Source: an uncultured beta proteobacterium
Lineage (GTDB): Bacteria > Pseudomonadota > Gammaproteobacteria > Burkholderiales > SG8-39
Reading direction: 5' to 3'
Assembly (NCBI GenBank): GCA_903859155.1
Contig: CAIOLO010000089.1
Span: forward strand, 1 to 64,000
DNA length: 64,000 bases
Shown here: positions 19,052 to 34,200 of the stretch, piece by piece
Position numbering within the stretch: the first letter of the stretch is position 1
How the letters are laid out: each line of letters starts with the position of its first letter
Position numbers and translations under genes: made by a program
The notes under the pieces: generated by a model
The model's input: only the letters and a program-made list of their open reading frames with translations
Databases searched by the model: none
Told to the model about the DNA's origin: nothing

Positions 19052-19981
19052 CTAGCTGTTCCCGAGTTGTATTCCGGCAAGCAGCCAGCCGTTATTGCCT
19101 TCACGCGACTTGACCAGATGCCATATTTCGTCAACGGATTCCGATGGAATGCCGGGGCCCTCGCTGACCAATCCGGTGAAACGCACACTGACCACATAAC
19201 GGGCAGCCTCTTCTGCGACATCCAGGACCTGGGCATTGATGTTGATCACGTCCGTATTCTGGGTGGCATTGCCGCGCTCGTCGATGTTCATCTTCAGCTC
19301 GGCGAACATTTCCGGCGTGGTGAAGTCGCGGATGTCGTCGAGATTGCGGGCGTCGTTGGCCGCCTGCAGGCGGATGAAGTTGATCTTGGCATTGCGCTCA
19401 AAGGCGGGCACATCGAATTCCGCCGGAATGTGTCCGGACGGCGTGCCCACGGACGTCATCTCCCTGGTCACCGCTGCAGAACCCGGCATCGACACATCGT
19501 GCGCCCGCATCAACGGTGCCGCGTTCGGTGCTCCCGAAGCGGCGGACTTGAACGTACCACTATCCGCACCTGCGCCGGCCAGCGCCGGTTGCGCTCCGGC
19601 AGCGCGCCGCCGCATGACCAGGCCGATGACGACTATGACGGCCATGACCAGCAAGCCGATCATCAGCATCGATGCCAGTTCTTCGCCAAAGCCGAAGTGG
19701 GACGCAAGGGCAGCCAGTCCGATGCCGGCGGCCAGACCGGCAAGCGGCCCCATCCAGGATGACTTGGGCTGTGCCGCGGCCGCGGCGCCCGCCGCGGGAG
19801 CTTTTGCGTTCGCGGTTTGAGCGGGCGCCGCTGTGGCAGCAGGAGATTTGTCGGGCGTGCCCATCTGTCGTTGCATGCCGGTGGACTTGCCGCCACCGAG
19901 ACGCTTGGCGGCGTCGGCCTCCCCCACGGCCATGGTCAGGCCAAGCGTCAGTACCAAAGCCAGCAACGAGAATAATTTCAT
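19052..19981 (-). CDS. Tim44-like domain membrane protein
   Basis: MKLFSLLALVLTLGLTMAVGEADAAKRLGGGKS signal, Ala-rich linker, TM, C-terminal FERNAKINFIRLQAANDARNLDDIRDFTTPEMFAELK. Confidence 0.85.
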   Translation of the reverse strand: MKLFSLLALVLTLGLTMAVGEADAAKRLGGGKSTGMQRQMGTPDKSPAATAAPAQTANAKAPAAGAAAAAQPKSSWMGPLAGLAAGIGLAALASHFGFGEELASMLMIGLLVMAVIVVIGLVMRRRAAGAQPALAGAGADSGTFKSAASGAPNAAPLMRAHDVSMPGSAAVTREMTSVGTPSGHIPAEFDVPAFERNAKINFIRLQAANDARNLDDIRDFTTPEMFAELKMNIDERGNATQNTDVININAQVLDVAEEAARYVVSVRFTGLVSEGPGIPSESVDEIWHLVKSREGNNGWLLAGIQLGNS

Positions 19982-20254
19982 CGAGTTCACCTTTGAGATT
20001 GAGTCAGACGGCAAAAACGATAGCCTCTTGTTATCGTAAATTAAAACAGAATTATTTATATCGATACTTCGTAAAAAACTGATGATTGCGGCCCGGTCCG
20101 TCAAATCGCGAGCCCGATCTCAGCCGGACGCTTCCCCGCCGAAATATGCCGCGGCACACCGGGGACCGTGCCGAACGCGGCGGGCGATGCCGTGCCCGCG
20201 GCCAGGCGAGCTGCTACAGAGTCCGGCCCGCGCGCAAAACAAAGACGCGCCAAA

Positions 20255-21265
20255 TCACGTATCCGCGCGTTTTTTCACGCGTCGGGCACCGACCGTCTTT
20301 TTTGGAGTCGGGTCAGGCGCAGTCCGGTGTCGGGAATTGCTCGCAGGTTGCACGCTCCCGCGCACGTTGCCGAAAAGATCCTGCTGCGCCGCCTGGCTCA
20401 TGGCCACCGTTGCCGGGTGCTTGAGCCTGCGTTCCGTGGTTATGGCATAGAGTTGTTCAACCACAGACTCGATCTTGCCGACCGGGTGGACCCCATACTG
20501 CGCACAGACGTAGCCGGAAATGGCGGTTGGCGCCGCGAACAACCCCGCACCGCCCTGACCAAATGCCTTTAACAGGGCGATATCGTCGAATTCACCGACG
20601 ATGCGGGGATGAAGGTCCTGGTCTTCGAACCATTGCATCAGGCGGGCGCGCACCGCGACGCCTTCGCCGGGCATCAGAAACGGGGTGTCCGTGAGCGAGG
20701 CGGGAAATTTGCCGCGCAGGGACTTAATCAGTTGCGGCGCGCCGAAGATGGTCAGGTCGCTTTCTCCGAGCAGGTGGCTGTATCCGCGCACATTGACCTC
20801 GGTCGGCATCGGCCGGTCAGCGATGACGATGTCGAGCCGGTGTACCGCCAGATCCGCGAGCAGGGTCGTCAGCCGGCCTTCGCGGCAGATCAGGCGCACC
20901 GGCTCCTGCAGCCGCATCGCCGGCTCGACCACCCTGTAGGCCACGGATTTGGGCACCGAGTCGGCTATGCCCACCATGAAAGGCAGCAGCTTGCGCATTG
21001 ACTGGTCGCGCGCGACCTCCAATAGCTCGTCGCCGAGGCTGAAAATTTCATCCGCGTAGCCGAGGATGCGGCGGCCGGTCTCGGTCAGTTCCAGGCCGCG
21101 TCCGGCGCGGCGCAGCAGTTCGGCGCCGATGACCTGCTCCAGGTCGCGCAGTTGGACGCTGATCGACTGCGGGGTCACATGCAATTGTTCGCTGGCGCGG
21201 GCAATGCTGCCTGAGCGCGCGACGGCCCAGAAATAGCGCAAGTGCTTGAAATTGAGTGAGGCCAT
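20255..21265 (-). CDS. nhaR: LysR-family regulator, NhaR-like
   Basis: MASLNFKHLRYFWAVARSGSIARASEQLHVTPQSISVQLRDLEQ; NhaR-type N-terminus. Confidence 0.75.
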   Translation of the reverse strand: MASLNFKHLRYFWAVARSGSIARASEQLHVTPQSISVQLRDLEQVIGAELLRRAGRGLELTETGRRILGYADEIFSLGDELLEVARDQSMRKLLPFMVGIADSVPKSVAYRVVEPAMRLQEPVRLICREGRLTTLLADLAVHRLDIVIADRPMPTEVNVRGYSHLLGESDLTIFGAPQLIKSLRGKFPASLTDTPFLMPGEGVAVRARLMQWFEDQDLHPRIVGEFDDIALLKAFGQGGAGLFAAPTAISGYVCAQYGVHPVGKIESVVEQLYAITTERRLKHPATVAMSQAAQQDLFGNVRGSVQPASNSRHRTAPDPTPKKTVGARRVKKRADT

Positions 21266-21377
21266 GGAAATCCAATAATAAGAAAAATACTAACTGTTAT
21301 TAAATTATATTCGATTTGTTGGATGTCATCGACATGCCCAGAATGCGCAGCGTCTTCACCACAACAGGAGCGCAAAA

Positions 21378-21782
21378 ATGCAGATCGATATCCAGTCAAG
21401 AGGCTTTACTCTGACCGAAAGCCTGCGCCGGCATGCCGAAAGACGGCTTCAATTCGCGATCGGGCCGATGAGCGAGAACCTGCGCGCCATCGCGATGCGT
21501 CTCTCGGATGAAAACGGCCCGCGCGGCGGTGAGGACAAACTCTGCCGCATACAGGCAAGCCTGGCCGGCGCGCCGCCCGTCGTGATCGAGGATGTTCAAT
21601 CCAACCTGTATGTTGCCATCGACCGTGCCGCGGATCGCCTGGGCAGGACGGTTGCGAGAAGGCTGCACAGGCAGAGAAGAGCCCGCCGCTCTTTGGGCCG
21701 GGCAGGACTCGCCGATCGTGTCCTTGCTCCGGAGAGCATCGAAGATCTTCCGCAATCCGGCGCACTGCGCATCTGCAATTGA
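21378..21782 (+). CDS. HPF/RaiA-family ribosome-associated protein
   Basis: MQIDIQSRGFTLTESLRRHAERRLQFAIGPM... HPF-like N-terminal pattern with basic C-terminus. Confidence 0.7.
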   Translation: MQIDIQSRGFTLTESLRRHAERRLQFAIGPMSENLRAIAMRLSDENGPRGGEDKLCRIQASLAGAPPVVIEDVQSNLYVAIDRAADRLGRTVARRLHRQRRARRSLGRAGLADRVLAPESIEDLPQSGALRICN

Positions 21783-21836
21783 TTCTTTCCGGATGAACCT
21801 GCCGGAATCTTTCGCATTTTTTCAGGGAGTTTGTTC

Positions 21837-22748
21837 ATGAAACGCATTGCATTGTTCCTGCTGACCAACCTTGCAGTGTTGGTCACGCTTTCCGTGGTGG
21901 TCCATCTTTTCGGCTTCGACCGGTTCATCAGTGCCCAGGGGCTCGATTTCTCCGGCCTGCTCGCCTTTGCCGCGGTATTCGGCTTTGGGGGCGCGTTTTT
22001 CTCTCTGGCCATATCCAAGTGGTCGGCGAAGATGGCCGTCGGGGCGCGAGTGATAGAAACACCGTCGAACTCCACGGAGGCGTGGCTGCTCAGCACCGTG
22101 GCGCGGCAAGCCAGTGCGGCGGGGATCGGCATGCCGGAAGTTGCAATCTATGAAGCCGATGAAGTCAACGCCTTCGCCACCGGCATGAATCGCAACAATG
22201 CCCTGGTGGCAGTCTCGACCGGCCTGCTGCAGCGTATGACGCGCGCCGAAGCCGAGGCGGTGCTCGGCCACGAAGTGTCGCATGTGGCGAACGGCGACAT
22301 GGTGACCCTTGCGCTGATCCAGGGCATCGTCAATACCTTCGTCATCGTCATCGCACGTGCCGTCGGCTGGTTCGTCGACCGAGTCGTGCTGAAGAACGAG
22401 GAGGGGCCCGGCGTCGGCTATTACGTGACTTTCTTTGTGCTGGAGATTGCGCTGGGCATTCTCGCCTCGGGCATCGTCATGTGGTTTTCGCGCCGCCGTG
22501 AGTTTCGCGCGGATGCCGGGGGTGCCGGGCTGGCGGGTTGCGCGGCGATGATTGCTGCGCTTGAAAAGCTCAAGGCGCTGAGTGAAGAGTCGCGCCTGCC
22601 TGAGCGGGTGGCCGCCTTCGGAATATCCGGCAGGAGAGGCGGCTGGATGCAGTTCTTTGCGACCCATCCGCCGCTCGAGGACCGCATCGCCGCCTTGCGC
22701 GCGGCGGAAATTCCAAAGTTCCTGGGCGTGTCGTCGCAGTTTCGTTGA
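21837..22748 (+). CDS. htpX: Membrane zinc metalloprotease HtpX
   Basis: [40 protein letters not shown] zinc motif. Confidence 0.95.
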   Translation: MKRIALFLLTNLAVLVTLSVVVHLFGFDRFISAQGLDFSGLLAFAAVFGFGGAFFSLAISKWSAKMAVGARVIETPSNSTEAWLLSTVARQASAAGIGMPEVAIYEADEVNAFATGMNRNNALVAVSTGLLQRMTRAEAEAVLGHEVSHVANGDMVTLALIQGIVNTFVIVIARAVGWFVDRVVLKNEEGPGVGYYVTFFVLEIALGILASGIVMWFSRRREFRADAGGAGLAGCAAMIAALEKLKALSEESRLPERVAAFGISGRRGGWMQFFATHPPLEDRIAALRAAEIPKFLGVSSQFR

Positions 22749-22783
22749 GAGTGGCCAGGGGGCTGGAAACAGAAGCTGTGCAG

Positions 22784-23140
22784 CTATTCCACTTTCATCC
22801 CGCTTTCCTTCACCACCTTGGCCCATTTTGCAAGCTCGGCGAGCATGAACTGACCGAACTCCTCGGGCAAATTGTCCGCCGGTTCCGAGCCGTCGGTCTC
22901 CGGCTGGTTCAATATTTTTATCAATTCAGCGTGCAGCCGCGTGACGATGGGGTGATCAGGCGGATTGGCCGGCTGGGGTAATCCTGCTGTGCCACGACAG
23001 GTATGACAAGGCGAAGGCTCGGCGGAAAGAGCGCAGCGCACAAAAAAGCACGGCAGATGCTTGTTATGGACAGGCGCCGCCTCAAGGCGCAGCGGCCATC
23101 AAAGCAAGACCCCGGATACCGTGCGGCAGGGCTGTGGCAA
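22784..23140 (-). pseudogene. Internally deleted, frameshifted remnant of a Bug/TctC-family gene
   Basis: Minus strand encodes AQQDYPSRPIRLITP (Bug N-terminus) then, in another frame, IVTRLHAELIKILNQPE...AKWAKVVKESGMKVE (Bug C-terminus); middle missing; 5' boundary approximate. Confidence 0.75.
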
Positions 23141-23370
23141 AGGATTCGACAGGGGGGTGCACACAACATATAGATATTGCCGCATACTCGGCTCCTTGCC
23201 CCTGTCAATTGCCGACAGCCGATTACCGACATGCCGATTACCGCACCGGTTTGCCGAAGATCGCCAAGTCTTAACCTATGTCAAAGGGGCACCGCAATTC
23301 CACAATAGAGTGTCGCTGGCCCCTTTGAGGGGGGAGGCGTAGGCACGCCGGTTGTCTTAAGGATATTTCG

Positions 23371-26982
<3,612 letters not shown>

Positions 26983-26986
26983 CCCC

Positions 26987-28009
26987 ATGACAACGTCCCC
27001 GAACGCAACTGATTCCGTCGATCTTTCGACCCGCTACCTCGGCCTGGATTTGCCGCATCCGTTCGTGCCCGGCGCCTCGCCGATGATGGACGACCTCGAC
27101 ACGGTGCGCCGGCTCGAGGATGCCGGTGCTGCGGCCATCGTGATGCGTTCGTTGTTCGAAGAGCAGATCGAGCAGGAGCAGGGGCGCACGCTGTACGACA
27201 TCGATTCGAACCTCAACTCGTTCTCCGAGGCGAGTTCGTTTTTCCCTCGCCCGGCCGAGTTCCGGCTCGGCCCCCAGGCCTATCTGGACCAGATCCGCCA
27301 GATCAAGGAGGCGGTGAAGGTGCCGGTGATCGCCTCGCTCAACGGCATTACCGCGACAGGCTGGCTGGAATACGCGAAGCTCATCGAACAGGCGGGCGCC
27401 GACGCACTGGAACTCAACGTCTACTACGTGGCCACGAACCCTGACGAGGACGGCGCCGCTGTCGAGCGCCGCACCGTCGACATTGTGCGCACCGTGAAGC
27501 GCGCGGTGCGGATTCCGATCGCGGTAAAGCTGTCGCCGTTCTTCTCGTCGCTGGCGAATTTCGCGGCTTCTCTGGAGGCGGCGGGTGCCGACGGCCTGGT
27601 GCTTTTCAACCGCTTCTACCAGCCGGATATCGACATTGAGGCGCTGGAGATCCGCAACGAATTGCACCTGTCGGACTCCTCCGAGCTGTTGTTGCGGCTG
27701 CGCTGGCTGGCGATTCTTTCGGCGCAGCGCAAAATGGACCTCTCGGTCTCCGGCGGCGTGCACACGCCGGCCGACGCCGTCAAGGCGGTGATGGCGGGGG
27801 CGCGCTCGGTGCAGGTGGTTTCGGCGCTGCTGAAAAACGGCCCGCAGCAGCTGGTGTCGCTGCGCGCCGGCCTCGCCCGCCTGCTCGAGGAGCGCGGTTA
27901 TGCCTCGCTCAAGGAAATGCATGGCTGCATGAACCTGGCGCGCTGTCCCGACCCGGCGGCGTTCGAGCGCGGCAACTACATGCGGATCCTGCAGAACTGG
28001 CAGGCCTGA
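26987..28009 (+). CDS. Dihydroorotate dehydrogenase-like flavoprotein
   Basis: DLSTRYLGLDLPHPFVPGASPMMDDLDTVRRLEDAGAAAIVMRSLFEEQI; 5 bp after nifJ. Confidence 0.88.
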   Translation: MTTSPNATDSVDLSTRYLGLDLPHPFVPGASPMMDDLDTVRRLEDAGAAAIVMRSLFEEQIEQEQGRTLYDIDSNLNSFSEASSFFPRPAEFRLGPQAYLDQIRQIKEAVKVPVIASLNGITATGWLEYAKLIEQAGADALELNVYYVATNPDEDGAAVERRTVDIVRTVKRAVRIPIAVKLSPFFSSLANFAASLEAAGADGLVLFNRFYQPDIDIEALEIRNELHLSDSSELLLRLRWLAILSAQRKMDLSVSGGVHTPADAVKAVMAGARSVQVVSALLKNGPQQLVSLRAGLARLLEERGYASLKEMHGCMNLARCPDPAAFERGNYMRILQNWQA

Positions 28010-28108
28010 GGCTTAGGCCTCCCGGCAGGAATCCGCTTCCCTTCTTGCAACGGGCTGCAGGTGAGCCGGTTTGCGATCGCCTCCATGCCGAATCGAGCTT
28101 TAAAAAAA

Positions 28109-28122
28109 ATGATTTACATCAA
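28109..28122. promoter_or_regulatory. FNR-like box ATGATTTACATCAA
   Basis: One mismatch to TTGATNNNNATCAA; 65 bp upstream of narK1 start. Confidence 0.72.
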
Positions 28123-28187
28123 AGCCGCGCCGATATCGATTCCCCTACTCTTGGCTCGACAATGTTCGGAGCGAGAAAAGGGAGGAA

Positions 28188-29456
28188 ATGGTGGCCTCAA
28201 AAGCTTACAAAGGCTGGTCGGTCGTAACGGCGAGCACAACGGCGTTTACGGTTTGTTTCATGGTATGGATGATGTTTGCCGTGATCGGCATTCCGATCAA
28301 GCAAAATCTCGGGCTCAATGAAACGCAGTTCGGCATTCTGGTGGCCCTGCCGGTTCTGACCGGCTCGCTGATCCGCCTGCCGCTGGGTATGTGGACCGAC
28401 CGGTTCGGCGGACGAATCGTGTTTTTCATCCTGATGTTGTCCACGGTCTTCCCAATCTGGTTTATTTCGCAGGCCACTGAATTCTGGCACTTCCTGGTGA
28501 CCGGCCTGTTCGTCGGCGTGGCCGGCGGTTCCTTCACGGTCGGCATCGCCTACTGCGCGCGCTGGTTTCCGCGGGAGCGTCAGGGGCTTGCCATGGGCAT
28601 CTTCGGCGCGGGCAACACGGGCGCGGCGGTCAATAAGCTGGTGGCTCCGAGCATCGTGGTGGCATTCGGCTGGGCGATGGTGCCGCAAGTGTACGCATTG
28701 CTCATGTTGGTCACCGCCATTGCATTCTGGTTTTTTACCTATACGGATGAAGATCATTCCACGGGCGCCACCGAGGTCACCGTCCGCGAGCAGTTGGCTG
28801 TGTTGAAGGACCCCAAGGTTTGGCGGTACAGCCAGTACTATTCGATCGTCTTCGGCGGTTACGTCGCGCTGTCCTTGTGGATGACCAAGTACTACATATC
28901 CGAGTACGGCTTCGACATCCAACTGGCGGCTCTGCTCGCCGCCGCTTTCAGCATTCCCGGGGGGGTGCTGCGCGCGGTCGGCGGCTGGTTCTCCGACAAG
29001 TACGGCGCGCATACCATCACCTGGTGGGTGTTGTGGATCTCACTGGTCTGCCTGTTCTTCCTGTCTTATCCGCAAACCGATCTCACGATTAACACCGTGG
29101 ACGGTCCCAAGGCCTTCCATATCGGGCTCAATGCGACGGCATTCACCATCATCATGTTTTCGATGGGAGTTGCGTTCGCGATAGGCAAGGCCTCGGTCTT
29201 CAAGTACATCTCCGACGACTATCCGGGAAACATCGGCGTGGTGTCCGGCGTGGTTGGTCTGGCGGGCGGCATGGGCGGTTTCATCCTGCCCATCATGTTC
29301 GGCGCGCTCGTGGATCTGACCGGCGTGCGCTCCTCGGCGTTCATGCTGATGTTCGGCATCGTCTGGGTTTCTTTGATGTGGATGTACTTCACCGAAGTGC
29401 GGCCGATGGGCGCGGAATTGAGCCGCAAGCACCCAGAGCCAGCTCACTTTTCATGA
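28188..29456 (+). CDS. narK: NNP-family nitrate/nitrite transporter (NarK1-type)
   Basis: MFS fold; NLGLNETQFGILVALPVLTGSLIRLPLGMWTDRFGGR and GNTGAAVNKLVAPSI. Confidence 0.9.
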   Translation: MVASKAYKGWSVVTASTTAFTVCFMVWMMFAVIGIPIKQNLGLNETQFGILVALPVLTGSLIRLPLGMWTDRFGGRIVFFILMLSTVFPIWFISQATEFWHFLVTGLFVGVAGGSFTVGIAYCARWFPRERQGLAMGIFGAGNTGAAVNKLVAPSIVVAFGWAMVPQVYALLMLVTAIAFWFFTYTDEDHSTGATEVTVREQLAVLKDPKVWRYSQYYSIVFGGYVALSLWMTKYYISEYGFDIQLAALLAAAFSIPGGVLRAVGGWFSDKYGAHTITWWVLWISLVCLFFLSYPQTDLTINTVDGPKAFHIGLNATAFTIIMFSMGVAFAIGKASVFKYISDDYPGNIGVVSGVVGLAGGMGGFILPIMFGALVDLTGVRSSAFMLMFGIVWVSLMWMYFTEVRPMGAELSRKHPEPAHFS

Positions 29457-29487
29457 ACCACAAGTCCAACAGCCGGAGATTCAAATC

Positions 29488-31155
29488 ATGACCAACACGC
29501 AAGCAAAGCCAGGTGCGGTGGGTGCCGATGCTGCAAGCGGCTACAACTCGGCCGATATCCCCGAGTGGAACGTCGAAGACAATGACTTCTGGGAGTCTCG
29601 GGGCAAGGGTATCGCCAACCGCAACCTGTGGATTTCCATCCCCAACCTGCTGTGCGGATTCGCCATCTGGGCGATGTGGGGCATCATCACGGTGCAGATG
29701 CTGAACCTGGGTTTCCCTTTCAGTTCGGCGGATATGTTCACGCTGACCGCGATCTCGGGCCTGATGGGCGCGACGATGCGCATTCCGGCCTCGTTTTTCA
29801 TCCGCCTCTCCGGCGGGCGCAACACCATCGTCCTGACCTCGGCACTTTTGATCATTCCGGCGATCGGGACCGGCATTGCGCTGCAGGACAAGAACACGCC
29901 GCTGTGGGTATTCCAGCTCTGGGCCTTCCTTTCCGGCATAGGCGGGGGCAACTTTGCCTGCTCCATGTCCAATATCACCGGTTTCTTCCCCAAGCGGCTG
30001 CAGGGCACCGCCCTTGGGCTTAATGCGGGGCTGGGAAATTTCGGTGTGACCACCATGCAGGTGCTGATCCCTCTGGTGATGACCGTTGGCCTGTTTGGCG
30101 CTGTTGCCGGCGCGCCGATGACCCTGGTCAAGGACAGCGGCTGGATCCTGGGCAAGATCACCGCCGGCACGCCGACCTTCATTCAGAACGCGGGGTTCGT
30201 CTGGGCGGCGATCCTGGTGCCGCTGGTGATTGCCGCCTGGATCGGCATGAACAACCTGCTGCCCTTGTCGCCCAATTACGGCGGCACCCTGGCCGGCTTT
30301 GCCAAGATCCTGTACCTGTGGGGCCTGACCTGCATTGTCGGGGGACTGGGCCTTTACCTGTACCTGCCCGCCCCCACGGGTCTTGGCCTGCTGAACATGT
30401 GGGTGGCATTGCCGCTGATCATGCTGGCCACGCTGTTCACCATGAAGCTCGCCGCCTTCGGCGAGATGAAGGGCAATATCGCCAAGCAGTTCGAGATATT
30501 CAGGAACAAGCACACCTGGTCGATGACGATACTTTACATCGTCACTTTCGGGTCGTTCATCGGCTTCTCGATGGCGCTGCCGCTGGCGATTACGGTGATC
30601 TTCGGTGTTCAGCATCTGCCCGACGCATCCGGGGTGATGCAACACAGCCTGAAGAACCCCAATGCGCCCTCGGCGCTGACCTACGCATGGATGGGCCCCT
30701 TTGTCGGGGCGCTGATCCGGCCGGTCGGCGGCTGGATATCCGACAAGGCGGGCGGTTCCATCGTCACCCAGGTCATTTCGGCGTTGATGGTGGTGGCATC
30801 CGCCGCAGTGGGTTACGTGATGCTGCTGGCTTACAAGTCGCCGACCCCCGAAGAGTATTTCCTGATTTTCATGGTTTTGTTCGTGATCCTGTTCGCCGCC
30901 AGCGGCATAGGCAACGGCTCCACCTTCCGCACCATCGGCGTGATTTTCGACCGCCAGCAGGCCGGACCGGTGCTGGGCTGGTCCTCGGCGGTGGCCGCTT
31001 ACGGCGCCTTCATTGCGCCGGTGGTGATCGGCGCCCAGACCAAGGCCGGCACTCCGGAAAACGCCATGTACGGTTTCGCGGTGTTCTACGCCATATGCCT
31101 GATTCTCAACTGGTGGTTTTATCTGCGCGCCAACGCGTATGTGAAAAATCCGTAG
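29488..31155 (+). CDS. narK2: NNP-family nitrate/nitrite antiporter (NarK2-type)
   Basis: SGIGGGNFACSMSNITGFFPKRLQGTALGLNAGLGNFGVT; directly upstream of narG. Confidence 0.9.
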   Translation: MTNTQAKPGAVGADAASGYNSADIPEWNVEDNDFWESRGKGIANRNLWISIPNLLCGFAIWAMWGIITVQMLNLGFPFSSADMFTLTAISGLMGATMRIPASFFIRLSGGRNTIVLTSALLIIPAIGTGIALQDKNTPLWVFQLWAFLSGIGGGNFACSMSNITGFFPKRLQGTALGLNAGLGNFGVTTMQVLIPLVMTVGLFGAVAGAPMTLVKDSGWILGKITAGTPTFIQNAGFVWAAILVPLVIAAWIGMNNLLPLSPNYGGTLAGFAKILYLWGLTCIVGGLGLYLYLPAPTGLGLLNMWVALPLIMLATLFTMKLAAFGEMKGNIAKQFEIFRNKHTWSMTILYIVTFGSFIGFSMALPLAITVIFGVQHLPDASGVMQHSLKNPNAPSALTYAWMGPFVGALIRPVGGWISDKAGGSIVTQVISALMVVASAAVGYVMLLAYKSPTPEEYFLIFMVLFVILFAASGIGNGSTFRTIGVIFDRQQAGPVLGWSSAVAAYGAFIAPVVIGAQTKAGTPENAMYGFAVFYAICLILNWWFYLRANAYVKNP

Positions 31156-31232
31156 GGCGTGCCTGGTAAATGTTGGCATTTCCCACTGTTTAGTGCATCC
31201 ATAGATCAGCAACGCTATTGCCGGAGCATTTC

Positions 31233-34200
31233 ATGAGCCACTTTCTTGACCGACTGAATTACTTTTCACAACCCCGGGAGGCGTTCTCCGATGGCCATGG
31301 GGTGACCACGGGCGAAGACCGCGCCTGGGAGGACGCTTATCGGGACCGCTGGGCGCATGACAAGACGGTGCGCTCCACCCACGGCGTCAATTGCACCGGT
31401 TCCTGCTCCTGGAAGATCTATGTCAAGGGCGGAATCGTCACCTGGGAAACCCAGCAGACGGACTATCCGCGCACGCGCTGGGACATGCCCAACCACGAAC
31501 CCCGCGGCTGCTCGCGAGGGGCGAGCTACAGCTGGTACCTCTACAGCGCGAACCGCGTGAAATATCCGCTGGTGCGCGGGCGCCTGTTGAAGAGTTGGCG
31601 CGCGGCGCGTGTCGCGCTCCAACCGGTGGAGGCCTGGGCTTCGATTGTCGAAAACGATGACAAGCGCCGTGAATACCAGCAGGTGCGCGGCCTGGGCGGC
31701 TTCGTGCGCTCCTCCTGGGACGAAGTCAACGAGATGGTCGCCGCGGCCAACGTCTACACCATCAAGAAACACGGCCCGGACCGCATCATCGGTTTCTCTC
31801 CCATTCCCGCCATGTCGATGGTGAGCTACGCGGCCGGCTCGCGTTACTTGAGCCTCATTGGCGGCGTGTGCATGAGCTTCTACGACTGGTACTGCGACCT
31901 GCCGCCGGCGAGTCCGCAGATCTGGGGCGAGCAGACCGACGTGCCCGAATCGGCCGACTGGTACAACTCCAGTTTCATAATCGCCTGGGGCTCGAATGTG
32001 CCGCAGACACGCACCCCCGACGCGCACTTCTTCACCGAGGTGCGTTACAAGGGCACCAAGACAGTGGCGGTGACTCCGGACTATTCCGAGGTCGCGAAGC
32101 TTTCCGACATCTGGTTGCACCCCAAGCAGGGCACCGATGCGGCGGTGGCGATGGCGATGGGCCACGTGATTCTGAAGGAATTCTATTTTCCCGATGGCGG
32201 GGGGGAGCGCAGCGCCTACTTCGACGATTACGTGCGCCGCTACACCGACATGCCGATGCTGGTGATGCTCAAGAAACACACGCTTCCCGGCGGTGAGGTT
32301 ATTACGGTGCCCGACCGCTATCTGCGTGCCTCGGACCTGGACGGCAGCATGGGCCAGGTCAACAATCCGGAATGGAAAACCCTCGCCGTCGACCAGGCCG
32401 GCGAGGTGGTGCTGCCCAATGGCGCCATTGGTTTTCGCTGGGGTCCTGAAGGCCGCGCCGACCAGGGGAAGTGGAATCTCGAAGCGAAAGAGGCTCACCA
32501 CGGAGAGGAAGTCAAACTCAAGCTGTCGTTGCTCGAAGGCGAGGACCCCGACACGGAAACCGCCAGGGTGGGCTTTCCCTATTTTGGCGGAATCGTGACC
32601 GAGCACTTTTCCAATAATGTGCAAAAAAACGCTGCTGACGATGTTCTGGTCCGTACCGTGCCGGTGCGGCGCCTCATGCTGGGCAAGGCAGGCGAAGCAG
32701 TCGAGGCGCTGGTGGCCACGGTGTTCGACCTGCAGGTGGCCAACTATGGTGTGGCACGGGGTCTCAAAGGGGAACTGGCCGCGAAGAACTTCGACGACGA
32801 CACCCCGTACACGCCGGCCTGGCAGGAACGCATCACCGGCACGCCGCGGGACCAGGTGATCACGGTGGCGCGCCAGTTCGCTGAAAACGCGCACAAGACA
32901 CAGGGCAAATCAATGGTGATCATCGGCGCGGCGATGAACCACTGGTATCACAGCGACATGAATTACCGTGGTGTGATCAACATGCTGATGATGTGCGGTT
33001 GCATCGGCAAATCGGGCGGCGGCTGGGCGCATTACGTCGGCCAGGAAAAGCTGCGCCCCCAGACCGGCTGGACGGCGCTCGCTTTCGCGCTCGACTGGAT
33101 CCGCCCGCCGCGCCAGATGAACAGCACCAGCTTCTATTACGCGCACACCGACCAGTGGCGCTACGAGAAACTGGGCATGGAGGAGATCGTCTCGCCGCTG
33201 GCCGACAAAAAGCTGTACGGCGGCAGCATGATCGACTACAACGTGCGCGCCGAGCGCATGGGCTGGCTGCCCAGCGCGCCGCAACTGCAGACCAATCCGC
33301 TGCAGGTGGTGCGCGATGCGCAGGCCGCCGGTGTGGATCCGAAAGATCATGCCGTGAGTGCGCTCAAAAGCGGTGCGCTGAAAATGAGCTGTACCGATCC
33401 GGACCACCCGAGCAACTGGCCGCGCAACCTGTTCGTGTGGCGGTCCAATCTGCTGGGTTCCAGCGGCAAGGGCCATGAATATTTCCTCAAACATCTGCTG
33501 GGCACCAGCAATGGCGTGCAGGGCAAGGACATGGGCAAGGAAGAGGCCAGGCCCAAAGAGGTCGTGTGGCACGAGAAGGCCCCGGAGGGCAAGCTCGACT
33601 TGCTGGTGACGCTGGACTTCCGCATGAGCACCACCTGCCTGTACAGCGACATTGTGCTGCCCACCGCCACCTGGTACGAAAAGAACGATCTCAACACCAG
33701 TGACATGCACCCCTTCATCCATCCTCTTTCGACTGCGGTCGACCCGGCCTGGCAGTCCAAGAGCGACTGGGATATCTACAAGGGCTTCGCCAAGAAGTTC
33801 AGCGAAGTCTGCGTCGGTCACCTGGGCGTCGAGCGCGAACTGGTGCTCACGCCGCTCATGCACGACAGTCCGTCCGAATTGGCCCAGCCCTTCGAGGTCA
33901 AGGACTGGAAGCGCGGCGAGTGCGAGCTGATCCCCGGCAAGACCGCGCCGAACATGGCGGTGGTGGAGCGCGACTACCCCAACGTCTACAAGCGCTTTAC
34001 CGCGCTGGGACCGCTGATGGGAAAAGTGGGCAATGGCGGCAAGGGGATCGCGTGGAACACCCAGACCGAAGTGAAGCAACTCGGCGAATTGAGCGGCCTG
34101 GTCACCGCTGAAGGGGCCACCCGCGGCATGCCAAAAATAGAGACCGACATCGACGCCGCGGAAGTGGTGCTGATGCTGGCGCCGGAAACCAACGGACATG

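Noticed and set aside
29389-31212. 607-aa minus-strand ORF antisense to narK2
   Set aside because: Highly His/Gln/Gly-rich shadow translation of a transporter gene.
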